From CANIGN01 sp964538275 (GTDB taxonomy: Bacteria; Bdellovibrionota; UBA2428), in the NCBI GenBank assembly GCA_964538275.1, contig CAZIFW010000006.1, forward strand, positions 1 to 64,000: 64,000 nt of DNA, given 5' to 3'. The notes beneath the pieces were generated by a model. The model made no database searches. It had not been told where the DNA came from and saw nothing but the letters and a program-made list of their open reading frames with translations. The first letter of the stretch is position 1; the number at the start of each line of letters is the position of its first letter. Shown one piece after another: positions 43,123 through 51,126 of the stretch. Position numbers and translations under genes: made by a program.

Positions 43123-43998
43123 TTAGTTTTCCTCGTTAGTGCTCTTGATGCTGCGACGTTTTTCAACGTTTACAGTGCGGCCTTCGCGGTCAGTAGTAGA
43201 TTTCAAGTCATCGCTAGACTTAGAAACAGATGGAGTAGGAGCAACAGCAGCCGCTGCTACTGGAGCAGGAGTGCTTTCACGCTTATCAGAGAACGCTCTT
43301 ACTTTTTCTTCGTGGATACGTGCGCCATCTAAGAAAGCGTCTGCAACTGCTGAAGCAAACAACTTGATAGATTTAAGAGCGTCATCGTTACCAGGAATTA
43401 CGAAAGAAACGTCATCTGGATCACAGTTTGTGTCTGTGATTGCAATGATAGGGATCCCTAATTTCTTAGCTTCTTTAACAGCGTTATGTTCTTTCATAGG
43501 GTCGATGATGAAGATCGCTCCGGGACGGTCTTTCATAGTGCGAACGCCCCCTAAGTTGCGAACGAGTCTTTCGTGTTCTTTATCAAATGCAGAGCGCTCT
43601 TTTGCAGAAAGTTGATCTGCAAGACCAGATGCGATCTTGTCGTCGTGCTTTTGAAGAGAATCTAAACACGTTTGAATAGTAGGGAAGTTCGTAAGAGTTC
43701 CACCCAACCAACGCTCGTTAACATAAGGACATCCAGCGCGTTCTGCTTCTTCTTTAACTACGTCTTTGCACTGAGTTTTAGTTCCAACGAAAAGGATTTT
43801 TTTACCTTTTGCTGAAAGCTGAGTGATGAACGTTAAAGCTTCGCGAGTAAGATGAACGGTTTTTTGCAAGTCGATGATGTAAATGCCGTTTCTGTCGCCG
43901 AAGATGTAGGGTTTCATTTTAGGGTTCCAACGGCTCTTTTGGTGACCGAAGTGTACGCCTGCCTCGAGGAGGTCTTTCATTGTAATTTGAGTTGCCAT
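43123..43998 (-). CDS. rpsB: 30S ribosomal protein S2
   Basis: A 291-residue S2: TMKDLLEAGVHFGHQKSRWNPKMKPYIF (in parts), LFVGTKTQCKDVVKEEA, GGTLTNFPTIQ and IPIIAITDTNCDPDDV. The last 50 residues (TPAPVAAAAVAPTPSVSKSSDD...) are an Ala/Pro/Ser-rich tail missing from most S2 proteins (about 240). It heads the operon. Its leader is described separately. Confidence 0.97.
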   Translation of the reverse strand: MATQITMKDLLEAGVHFGHQKSRWNPKMKPYIFGDRNGIYIIDLQKTVHLTREALTFITQLSAKGKKILFVGTKTQCKDVVKEEAERAGCPYVNERWLGGTLTNFPTIQTCLDSLQKHDDKIASGLADQLSAKERSAFDKEHERLVRNLGGVRTMKDRPGAIFIIDPMKEHNAVKEAKKLGIPIIAITDTNCDPDDVSFVIPGNDDALKSIKLFASAVADAFLDGARIHEEKVRAFSDKRESTPAPVAAAAVAPTPSVSKSSDDLKSTTDREGRTVNVEKRRSIKSTNEEN

Positions 43999-44256
43999 TT
44001 TTTTTCCTTTTGTCTCTGATACCTAAGTTCATTTCTGAACGTCAGACTGTGCTTTACAGCAGTGCAGTTTGCTTGGGGCAAATATCCAGAGGTCTAATCT
44101 CTACGTCCCGATGATCCGCCGCTGGGTTTAACTCTTGGGGCCACACACTCGTGCGAGTGGGGGGGCGGGTCCAAGGGCTCGGGTCGTATTCTATAAATAT
44201 CCCAGCGTGTGTTGTCTGCCAGTATTGATAGCCGAGCCCACCGAGGGGGTCAAATG

Positions 44257-44276
44257 AAAGGTGCCTAGCACCTTTT
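44257..44276. repeat. REP-like palindrome, copy 2
   Basis: AAAGGTGCCTAGCACCTTTT is palindromic through AAAGGTGC/GCACCTTT around a two-base centre. It has the AAAAGGT...ACCTTTT ends shared with the copies at 6.5, 44.3, 46.1 and 56.8 kb. It lies in the rpsB/uvrC gap. Confidence 0.65.
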
Positions 44277-44307
44277 CACACGTTGCACCCCCCCCAAGGC
44301 ATTTGCG

Positions 44308-44349
44308 AAATGGTACCTAGTTACTTTTGGAAGGCACCCGCTACCTTTT
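44308..44349. repeat. REP-like repeat, copy 3 (decayed)
   Basis: AAATGGTACCTAGTTACTTTT is a decayed version of copy 2. It is followed at once by GGAAGGCACCCGCTACCTTTT, whose CCGCTACCTTTT is shared with copies at 6.5 and 56.8 kb. Mismatches in the arms indicate an old copy. Confidence 0.5.
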
Positions 44350-44393
44350 GAAGCCTCTTTTACCCAAGAGCTAAAAACCGCTATTCTAGCGAT

Positions 44394-46115
44394 ATGCAGA
44401 GGCCTTTATTTGAAGAATTCATAGCCGCTGCACCCAAAACCCCCGGCTGTTATGTGATGAAGGATGAGGGCGGGACCATCATTTATGTGGGTAAAGCCAA
44501 GAACATCCGCAATCGCGTGATGAGTTATTTTCGCGATAACCTGAGCAGCCCCAAAACTCAGGTTCTGGTTTCTAAGATCAAGGCCATGGAGTTTTTGCAA
44601 ACCGACACCGAAGTAGAGGCTTTGCTCTTAGAAAACACTCTCATTAAAAAGCATCGCCCTCGCTATAATATTCGTCTCAAAGACGACAAAACTTACCCCT
44701 ATATTTGGATCGATACGCGCCACGATTTTCCGCGCGCTTATTTTGCCCGCAAGCCTCAGGTGAGTGCGGGGGGCTTGTATTTTGGTCCTTACCCAAGTCC
44801 TTTTGCCTTGAGGCAACTTTTACAATTGGCATCTAAAGCATTTCTATTGCGTGATTGTCGCGATAGCGAATTTGCCAACCGTTCTCGACCTTGTTTGAGC
44901 TATCAAATTGGCCAGTGCACGGCACCCTGTGTGCAGTACGTAGACAAAGAAGCCTATCAGCAACAGGTAAATGAGTTTTTGCGTTTTCTTAAGGGCGAAA
45001 ACGAAATCCTGCGCGATTTGTGGCAAGAGCAAATGGTCAAATCATCTGAGGCTATGAATTATGAGGATGCGGCTCGCTATCGAGATAGGCTTAAGGCCTT
45101 AGAGGATTTGCAAAAAGACCAGCGCGCGGTGGACCTGAACGACATGAAAAGCCGCGATGTGTGGTGTTACTGGCCCTTTGATTTCTTCACGAATAAGACT
45201 GAAGAAAAACAAGATTTTGATTTATTACTTTTGCAGTTTCGCGATGGAAAATGGTGGGGGCGCAAGCATTTTCCAATACTCTTAGAAGATACAGAGTTAG
45301 ATCGAGAAGCTTTTATCAGTTTAATTTCTCGTTATTATTTGAAAGCAGATATCCCTTCAGAAGTTGTTGTTCCTACTGACTTTGATACAAACGAAACAAA
45401 AGTTTTAAGTGAGCTTCTTCGTATTGAAAGTGAAGCCCGTCAACATTTGCCCTTTGAGTTTGAAAAAGTTCTAACTGTGCAAACAGGTGATAAGTTATGG
45501 AAGATTTGGGATTTGGCTCTTTCGAACGCGCGCTCAATGGGTGAGGAGCAAGGAAAAATCAGAGAGCGTCGTCGCGACTCTGTTCAACAGTTGGCAAAAC
45601 TATTAAAAATTCCAACTCGCTTAGAGCGCATAGAGTGTTTGGATATTTCAAATTTTCAAGGGGCCGAAAACGTGGCTGCATGTGTGGTTTTTATCAATGG
45701 AAAAAAAGCACTGGATGAGTATCGAAACTTCATCATTAAAAGTGTGCAAGGCCAAGATGACTTTGGAAGTTTGCGCGAAGTTGTAAGACGGCGTTATGGA
45801 AAACCCGATAGTCCGCGTCCGGATTTGTTGATAGTAGATGGGGGCCGAGCACAGCTGGAAAGCGTTCAACTTGCCATGAAAGAAATGGATGTAAATTTTC
45901 CTGTGGTGGGATTGGCAAAAGCTCGCACAGCACGAGATTTTACTTCCTCAGAAGTGGAAGCTAGCTCTGAGCGCTTTTTCTTGCCGGGACAAAAGAATCC
46001 CAAAATTATTAAAGAACAATCTGTGTTGCGCTTAGTGACTGAGATTCGCGACGAAGCCCATCGTTTTGCTATCAGCTTTCACCGCAAACGCCGCGACCAA
46101 ATCAACGAAGAGTAA
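44394..46115 (+). CDS. uvrC: excinuclease ABC subunit C, lacking C-terminal HhH domain
   Basis: A 573-residue UvrC. The GIY-YIG nuclease is at the start (GCYVMKDEGGTIIYVGKAKNIRNRV, in parts), then the Cys-rich RDCRDSEFANRSRPCLSYQIGQCTAPC, the UVR domain (AMNYEDAARYRDRLKAL) and the RNase H-like nuclease (LDISNFQG, LLIVDGGRAQL, DEAHRFAISFHRKRR). Normal UvrC continues for about 40-50 residues with a helix-hairpin-helix pair. Here the protein stops nine residues after FHRKR at a TAA lying at the edge of a repeat element. Both nuclease sites are intact. Confidence 0.95.
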   Translation: MQRPLFEEFIAAAPKTPGCYVMKDEGGTIIYVGKAKNIRNRVMSYFRDNLSSPKTQVLVSKIKAMEFLQTDTEVEALLLENTLIKKHRPRYNIRLKDDKTYPYIWIDTRHDFPRAYFARKPQVSAGGLYFGPYPSPFALRQLLQLASKAFLLRDCRDSEFANRSRPCLSYQIGQCTAPCVQYVDKEAYQQQVNEFLRFLKGENEILRDLWQEQMVKSSEAMNYEDAARYRDRLKALEDLQKDQRAVDLNDMKSRDVWCYWPFDFFTNKTEEKQDFDLLLLQFRDGKWWGRKHFPILLEDTELDREAFISLISRYYLKADIPSEVVVPTDFDTNETKVLSELLRIESEARQHLPFEFEKVLTVQTGDKLWKIWDLALSNARSMGEEQGKIRERRRDSVQQLAKLLKIPTRLERIECLDISNFQGAENVAACVVFINGKKALDEYRNFIIKSVQGQDDFGSLREVVRRRYGKPDSPRPDLLIVDGGRAQLESVQLAMKEMDVNFPVVGLAKARTARDFTSSEVEASSERFFLPGQKNPKIIKEQSVLRLVTEIRDEAHRFAISFHRKRRDQINEE

Positions 46116-46170
46116 TGTCGAAAAGGTGCCATAGGGGTGTCGAAAAGGTCTCTGACGCCTAAATGACATT
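46114..46170. repeat. REP-like composite repeat, copy 4, at the uvrC stop
   Basis: Bases 46114-46160 match 56878-56924 at 46 of 47 positions. The unit holds two GTCGAAAAGGT modules and ends in CTCTGACGCCT. It starts AATGTC and ends GACATT, giving 6-bp terminal inverted repeats. Its first bases AA are the end of the uvrC stop codon, and its last two bases overlap the end of the convergent exported-peptide gene. Confidence 0.75.
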
Positions 46171-46429
46171 ATTGGGGGTCGCGGTCGAATACGTTCGGAT
46201 TTGGCGCAAACTGTTTGTTGTCATCTTTGTAGAAGGGATTGTCTTTGCTAACGCGAATTTTTCTGGGGACATTCGCAGAATTTTCTTCTTTGTAAGGTTC
46301 TTGATTTTGTTTTTCTTGGAGTGTTTTTAAATCTGAAGTTGCAACACCGAGTGCAGTGGCTCCGTATTGTTGAGAATTCAGGAGAGACGAAAAGAAAAGG
46401 GTAGAAAAAAGACAAAACGCGTAGCGCAT
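46169..46429 (-). CDS. small exported protein of unknown function
   Basis: From the ATG at 46429, 86 residues with a signal peptide (MRYAFCLFSTLFFSSLLNS). The mature region is polar and probably unstructured (QEKQNQEPYKEENSANVPRK, DNPFYKDDNKQFAPNPNVFD). No family recognised. It converges with uvrC. Confidence 0.5.
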   Translation of the reverse strand: MRYAFCLFSTLFFSSLLNSQQYGATALGVATSDLKTLQEKQNQEPYKEENSANVPRKIRVSKDNPFYKDDNKQFAPNPNVFDRDPQ

Positions 46430-46587
46430 GGCGGCATAATCTAACACTTATTATTTCAGTTTGGAATATGTGTTGAGTTCAGGTTTCTTTGAACTCGGCT
46501 GACACATTTGCAAAGGTTTTTACAGTTTATTTCTCACAGCTTAGGGAACTTCTTTGCTAGAAACATACTCGGAGGAAATAGAGGGGT

Positions 46588-46641
46588 ATGAAAATGTTAA
46601 AGCGCCTAGTCGTGCATTTGTTTTTAAGAGTTGTTGTTTAG
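46588..46641 (+). CDS. possible 17-residue hydrophobic/basic peptide
   Basis: ATG at 46588 is preceded by GAGGGG and, further up, GGAGG. It opens a short frame, MKMLKRLVVHLFLRVVV, ending in TAG. A basic start plus a hydrophobic run resembles type I toxin or leader peptides. It lies in a 234-base gap between two minus-strand genes; that gap also holds a 7-bp hairpin GAGTTCA/TGAACTC (46475-46496). A short reading frame can arise by chance. Confidence 0.25.
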   Translation: MKMLKRLVVHLFLRVVV

Positions 46642-46663
46642 TTTAAAAAACTTACGACACAAA

Positions 46664-47437
46664 TTAGTAATTGTAGCTAACCATACCGAGCACGGTAAAG
46701 TAATTGCCGTCTCGGCCAAGTTTACCTACAAGAATGTCAGCATCTGGCCAAAAGAGTAAATGATAACGAACATCGAGTCCTAAAAAGACTTTGTTCTTGT
46801 AAACATCAAACTCAAAACCACCGCCCACACTGCAACCAAAAGCTGTGGTGCTTACAACACTACCGGTAGCAAACTTATCCGCTACGCTGGGATCTACTCC
46901 CGTTGTGGTGGCCGATCCTTTAACGCCTTCTGATCGAAACATCATCAATCCGTTGAAGGCAAGGTAGGGGTTCATCAATGAAATTCCGCGAGGAAGGTTG
47001 TCGCGATCAAAGGCGTAGCGAACACCCAAGCTCACTGGAATCATCACAGTATCCATACTGATATCGATGTTTGCTGTGCTGGTGTTTTGTTCGTTGTAAC
47101 TTGTTTTGTGAGTGTAGTAACCCACTCCCAATTCACCGCCCCACATTTTATCGAAGTAAAATACAAAGCGCAGGCCGAGGTTAAATCCGGCTGAGTTGGC
47201 GGCTCCCAGGTCTCCTGTGAATAAACCAGTACCCATTAAAAAATTAGTTTGAAAAAATCTTCCAAAGTAGCGGCTTACTTCTTCGTCGAGTTGTACGGGA
47301 TCACTTTCGAAAGCGCTGTAATCATCGTACATGTTGGAGTTAATGCCCACTTGGGCATTTGCGGCAAATGATGCCCCCAAACACATTGTCGCCACAAAAG
47401 TCTTTACACAACTGCTTACGTATCTCCCCAAAACCAT
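46664..47437 (-). CDS. outer-membrane beta-barrel-like protein
   Basis: A 257-residue protein with a signal peptide (FVATMCLGASFAANA) and OmpA-like barrel strands (AGFNLGLRFVFYFDKMWGGELGVGYYT, in parts; IPVSLGVRYAF; FLGLDVRYHLLFW). It ends VSYNY with a terminal aromatic residue. The MGTGLFTGDLGAAN start of the barrel is typical of predicted outer-membrane proteins in this group. Ligand unknown. Confidence 0.75.
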   Translation of the reverse strand: MVLGRYVSSCVKTFVATMCLGASFAANAQVGINSNMYDDYSAFESDPVQLDEEVSRYFGRFFQTNFLMGTGLFTGDLGAANSAGFNLGLRFVFYFDKMWGGELGVGYYTHKTSYNEQNTSTANIDISMDTVMIPVSLGVRYAFDRDNLPRGISLMNPYLAFNGLMMFRSEGVKGSATTTGVDPSVADKFATGSVVSTTAFGCSVGGGFEFDVYKNKVFLGLDVRYHLLFWPDADILVGKLGRDGNYFTVLGMVSYNY

Positions 47438-47537
47438 ACATTTAGTATAGCCGTCTTAACGTGGAGACCAAAATTGGGACGCAAATTCCCAAACTCACAG
47501 TGTAAAGGCCCAAATTGTCGTGATAGCGTCACTGTTT

Positions 47538-48242
47538 ATGGACAAGGAACTGACACCTTTTCAATCTAACGTATTAGAAATTTTAGAAAATCGCCGTTTT
47601 TGGACGATATTGGCAGGAGCTGCCTTTATTGTACTTGCGGTGGGTTTTGGCCGTTATTACAGCCAACAATCAGCCAAAAAGGCGGAACGAGTAGCTTCTG
47701 ACAAGCTTTTCGCAATCGAAAAGGTTGAAGTAGAGGGACTGTCCCCGAGTTCCAGCATTTTCTCTCAAGACTTTATGAAAAAACGCTTGGAATGGGATGA
47801 TGCAAAAAAAGCCAAGATTAAAGGCGAGCTGGAATCACTTATTGCTGAATTTCCCAAGACAGCCTCTGCTCAGTCTGCACGCATACGATTGGCTGCAATG
47901 TCGTATCAAGATTCAAACTTTGAGCAAGCCACAAAATACTTTGAAGAAGTTATTTCAAAGGGGACAAAAGATTTAGCAGACATTCCTTATTGGAGTGCAA
48001 AATTAGGTTTAGCTTATTTGTTGGAAACACAAAAAAAATATGACGAAGCGATTACACATTACAAAGATGTGGCTTCTGATGTTAAAAACCCACTGGCAGC
48101 TGAAGCGATGTTGTCACAAGTGAGATCTTTAAAAGCAAGCGGCAAGCTTACTGAGATTGCTCCCATCATTGAAAAAATTAAAACTGAATTCGCGGGCACT
48201 TATTATGAATCCGCTGCACGCGCTTACGAAAGCGCTCGGTAG
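47538..48242 (+). CDS. YfgM-like tetratricopeptide membrane protein
   Basis: A 234-residue protein with one N-terminal membrane helix (FWTILAGAAFIVLAVGFG) and TPR-like repeats (SYQDSNFEQATKYFEEVISKG, LGLAYLLETQKKYDEAITHYKDV, in parts). It lies ten bases before a BamB-like gene. The order yfgM-bamB is conserved in gammaproteobacteria, where YfgM is a periplasmic chaperone partner of the Sec translocon. I start at the ATG at 47538. Confidence 0.75.
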   Translation: MDKELTPFQSNVLEILENRRFWTILAGAAFIVLAVGFGRYYSQQSAKKAERVASDKLFAIEKVEVEGLSPSSSIFSQDFMKKRLEWDDAKKAKIKGELESLIAEFPKTASAQSARIRLAAMSYQDSNFEQATKYFEEVISKGTKDLADIPYWSAKLGLAYLLETQKKYDEAITHYKDVASDVKNPLAAEAMLSQVRSLKASGKLTEIAPIIEKIKTEFAGTYYESAARAYESAR

Positions 48243-48251
48243 GTTATACGC

Positions 48252-49394
48252 ATGAAGTTGTTCTTATATGCAACTGCGCTATTAGCTGTATCGTGCACAA
48301 CACTTCCTAAGGGCGCGTTGGATACTTCGCGCTTTACAGGCATTGGCATGGTTGAGATTGAGCGCGATCCAAAGTTTGAGCGAGGTCCAGCTTTGGGTTC
48401 TTTTGCTTATCCCATTAAATTCAGTGATACCGATTATTTTGTAGGAACCTTAGGTGGTTCTTTTGGTCGTTTTCACACTCCAAGTGGAAGTTTTAAATGG
48501 AAAAAAACTTTTCGTGTGGGTGTAGCTTCGCGTCCAGCGATTAGAGGAAACCGAGTTTATATCAGCGCAATGGACGGTTTTGTATATGCCTACGATTTAC
48601 AAAATGGTCGTCAAATTTGGAAAAAGAAACTGAGTGCAGAATCTCTTGGTAACTTGGTGATGGGAGAAGATTATCTCTACGTAGCTAGTTCGGATAATAT
48701 TCTTTGGGCACTGAATGTTCAGACGGGCGATGAGCAATGGACTTTACGTCGTCCTTCTCCAAATGCTTCTTACTTTTGGTCCTTGCGTGGTAACACTGCG
48801 GGCGTATTGAGTGCTAACAAACAAATTTTGTACCTAGGTTTTTCAGACGGCGTTGTAGTTGCTCTTAGAGCAAACAGCGGAGAAGTTATTTGGGAGCGAA
48901 GTTTTACGCGTCCAGGTCGCTTTCAAGATGCAGATACAGAACCTGTTTTATCTCCCGATGGCTCTACGCTTTACATAGCACTTCCAGATCATACGGTGCA
49001 GGTGCTTAGAACATCGGATGGTTCTTCTACAGATAGTTATCCGGATGCCTCTGGTTTTGTTCCCTATGTGAACTTCAAAGAAGGCACCATGATTTACACC
49101 ACGCCAAACGGAACTGTTCGTAAGTATCAGCTTTCTACTAAGAAGTTGCTGTGGGAGCTCAGTCTTAAGAAAAGTGGCATTGGTGTTGAGTTCTTTGATC
49201 TTAATAATGGTGAACTGTTGATGACCTCAACTCACTTTGGACTTCATTTGATTGATTCTAAAACAGGTAAAATGTTGGGCGAGCATTATTTGGGCGAAGG
49301 CACATTGGCGCGTCCTATATCGGATGGGTCGCGTGTTTTTGTAATGACGGGTCGTGGTCGTTTAGCGTTCTTAAAGATTAACAAAAAGATTTAG
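48252..49394 (+). CDS. bamB: BamB-like PQQ-repeat lipoprotein
   Basis: A 380-residue lipoprotein (MKLFLYATALLAVSCTT, Cys 15) made of PQQ-type beta-propeller repeats: TPSGSFKWKKTF, MDGFVYAYDLQNGRQIWKKKL, SSDNILWALNVQTGDEQW, FSDGVVVALRANSGEVIWER and GTVRKYQLSTKKLLWEL. The position after a YfgM-like gene supports BamB, a scaffold of the outer-membrane protein assembly complex. Confidence 0.82.
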   Translation: MKLFLYATALLAVSCTTLPKGALDTSRFTGIGMVEIERDPKFERGPALGSFAYPIKFSDTDYFVGTLGGSFGRFHTPSGSFKWKKTFRVGVASRPAIRGNRVYISAMDGFVYAYDLQNGRQIWKKKLSAESLGNLVMGEDYLYVASSDNILWALNVQTGDEQWTLRRPSPNASYFWSLRGNTAGVLSANKQILYLGFSDGVVVALRANSGEVIWERSFTRPGRFQDADTEPVLSPDGSTLYIALPDHTVQVLRTSDGSSTDSYPDASGFVPYVNFKEGTMIYTTPNGTVRKYQLSTKKLLWELSLKKSGIGVEFFDLNNGELLMTSTHFGLHLIDSKTGKMLGEHYLGEGTLARPISDGSRVFVMTGRGRLAFLKINKKI

Positions 49395-49403
49395 GACTTT
49401 CTT

Positions 49404-49874
49404 ATGAATAAACTTTTTTCACTCGTTGCTTTAACTTTAGTTTTTGTTGCGCCCGTTCAGGCTGAGAGCGATTACGATTCTATTCGCAGTTGTTTAAATG
49501 CTTGGGGTACTCACCCATTCCCTAAAGACAAAAGCCGTGCGGATAAAGTACTCAGTCCAAGTGTGAAGGTTTTGGGAATTGGTGGCCGAGACATTGAAGA
49601 TGCAAACGTCACTGAAAAAGCTTCTCTTGTTTTAATTAAACCGAGCGTGAATGTGTTGAGCAAATCTACTTTTAGACTTACAAACCCCAAAGGTTGGTAC
49701 TGTCTCAAAGGTACGGTTGCTGTACTTGGTAAAGCTGAATTCATACTTCATTGCAAAGCTAAGATGGCCACAAATAATGGAGATGTAGCAGTGCTCGGCA
49801 AAAACGAAAATCAAGAGGGCGGCGTAGCAGTTCTTGGGTCTATTCGCGTAAAAACAATCGGCGACTGTAACTAG
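49404..49874 (+). CDS. exported protein with VxVLG repeats
   Basis: A 156-residue protein with a signal peptide (MNKLFSLVALTLVFVAPVQA). The mature part repeats a VxVLG core five times (VKVLGIGG, VNVLSKST, VAVLGKAE, VAVLGKNE, VAVLGSIR) at irregular 15-50 residue spacing, plus four cysteines. A short beta solenoid is plausible. It follows bamB by nine bases and is likely co-transcribed. No family recognised. Confidence 0.6.
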   Translation: MNKLFSLVALTLVFVAPVQAESDYDSIRSCLNAWGTHPFPKDKSRADKVLSPSVKVLGIGGRDIEDANVTEKASLVLIKPSVNVLSKSTFRLTNPKGWYCLKGTVAVLGKAEFILHCKAKMATNNGDVAVLGKNENQEGGVAVLGSIRVKTIGDCN

Positions 49875-49895
49875 CTTTTTTGTATAGAGCGTAGC

Positions 49896-50014
49896 GCCTT
49901 GGCGAGTGAGCAAAACTTTTTAGATCACTAAAGGGGGCATGGCCCCCTCTCTTAAGTGCTTTGCACTTAATTCACTCCCTATTGATCTAAAAAGTTTTGC
50001 TCACACGCCAAGGC
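49896..50014. repeat. 119-bp inverted-repeat element with two internal hairpins
   Basis: The arms 49896-49927 and 49983-50014 are 32 bases each with one mismatch (for example GAGCAAAACTTTTTAGATCA against its complement). Inside are AGGGGGC-ATG-GCCCCCT (49932-49948) and TTAAGTGC-TTT-GCACTTAA (49952-49970), both perfect. The whole folds as a three-way junction. It fills the gap between two plus-strand genes. It may be a miniature inverted-repeat element or a structured RNA; a simple terminator rarely has this form. Confidence 0.85.
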
Positions 50015-50100
50015 TTTTGCCCTTTCCAAATTGCTTTGGATTTTTACTTTGGAGAAGAAAATTGCTTACTGTAGCGGATGATGGGTTTTTCCCTTAAACT

Positions 50101-51126
50101 ATGATCATGATTGAGAGTGGCACGGGATGGGCCGGGAAACTTCAGGATCGTCCTTCATTTATACTCTCTTGGGGTAAAAGCAAAGAAAACCCATCTCTCT
50201 TTTACGATCTAGCATCTCTGACAAAAGTTATAGTCACGGGTTCTCTACTTTTAGAGCTTTGTATGGAGCTCAAAAAAACTATCGAAGAATTCAAAGAACT
50301 CACACTCGATACTTTTTTGCCTCAATCATCTGTATCGCTCTCTAAGCTCAAAGTGGGCGAAGTATGGGAGCATCGTGCCGGATTAAAATCACACTTTTTA
50401 CTTGATCCCCTAAAGTCAAGAAATGCATTTTCCGGAACTCGCGCACAATTATGGACGTATGTTTTAGATCAAATTTCACAGCAAGGAATGAGTTCTAACA
50501 AAGACTGCGTATACTCTGATTTAGACTTTTGGGTACTCGGTGCGCTTTTAGAAACACATTATAAAAAAGATCTTAAAGAACTTTGGCAGGATTACAAAAA
50601 AAAGTATTCATTGCCTTCAAATGATCTCGTCTATGGTCCGATCATGGAAGATGTTGTCGCAACTGAGACTCGTCACCCTATAGGGATAGTGAACGACGAC
50701 AATGCTTGTTTTATGCAAGGCATTGCGCCCCACGCAGGTTTGTTTGCAACAGTCGAAGCTGTTTGGGAATGGATGCTTTTGATGCAATTCCACTATGATA
50801 AAAACCCAGCTCTTCAGAGTTTTTTTGTGCCTCAAGGCGATAATCGTTTTTGGTGTGGATGGGATCGTCCAAGTGAAGAACTTAGCCAAGCGGGCGAGGG
50901 GGCTCCTCGCGAGGAAGTGCTGGGGCATCTTGGATATACGGGAACAGCGCTTTGGTGGGATCCGGTCACACGTTGGGGTGGAGTATTGTTAACCAATAGA
51001 GTTTATCCCTCTCATACAGAGGCGAGTAGAGAAGAAGTTAAAGCCCTTCGAATTAAGTTTTTTAGTTTGTTGTGGCATTCAAACAAAGACGAACTTTGGG
51101 CAGCCCTTCAGCAAGAGATAACTTAG
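50101..51126 (+). CDS. beta-lactamase-fold serine hydrolase, cytoplasmic
   Basis: A 341-residue member of the class C beta-lactamase/transpeptidase-like family. Motifs are SLTK at residues 39-42 (SxxK), YSDLDFWVLG (YxD/N) and HLGYTGTALWWDP (third motif). There is no signal peptide, and an in-frame stop two codons upstream of the ATG fixes the N-terminus, which lacks the helix that usually precedes SxxK. It is about 90 bases downstream of the inverted-repeat element. The nearby Mpl ligase suggests, but does not prove, a part in murein recycling. Confidence 0.8.
   Translation: MIMIESGTGWAGKLQDRPSFILSWGKSKENPSLFYDLASLTKVIVTGSLLLELCMELKKTIEEFKELTLDTFLPQSSVSLSKLKVGEVWEHRAGLKSHFLLDPLKSRNAFSGTRAQLWTYVLDQISQQGMSSNKDCVYSDLDFWVLGALLETHYKKDLKELWQDYKKKYSLPSNDLVYGPIMEDVVATETRHPIGIVNDDNACFMQGIAPHAGLFATVEAVWEWMLLMQFHYDKNPALQSFFVPQGDNRFWCGWDRPSEELSQAGEGAPREEVLGHLGYTGTALWWDPVTRWGGVLLTNRVYPSHTEASREEVKALRIKFFSLLWHSNKDELWAALQQEIT

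Larger units (their letters stand above)
43999..44393. promoter_or_regulatory. rpsB leader / uvrC upstream region (395-base gap)
   Basis: No gene fits here. Reading toward rpsB there is a -10-like TATAGAAT (44187-44194) within an inverted repeat GGGCTCGG (44175-44182)/CCGAGCCC (44232-44239). Downstream lie a perfect hairpin CACTCG-TG-CGAGTG (44146-44159) and another, GTTCA-TTTC-TGAAC (44027-44040). A leader of about 190 bases would allow S2 autoregulation, but I see no clear match to the known rpsB leader. Two REP-like repeats follow. TTTACC and TATTCT 17 bases apart end seven bases before the uvrC ATG, which would give a leaderless message. Confidence 0.4.

Noticed and set aside
44140..44170. 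Possible tRNA or small RNA in the GC-rich rpsB leader
   Set aside because: No T-loop (GGTTCRA) or acceptor pairing could be found. Only a short hairpin is supported.
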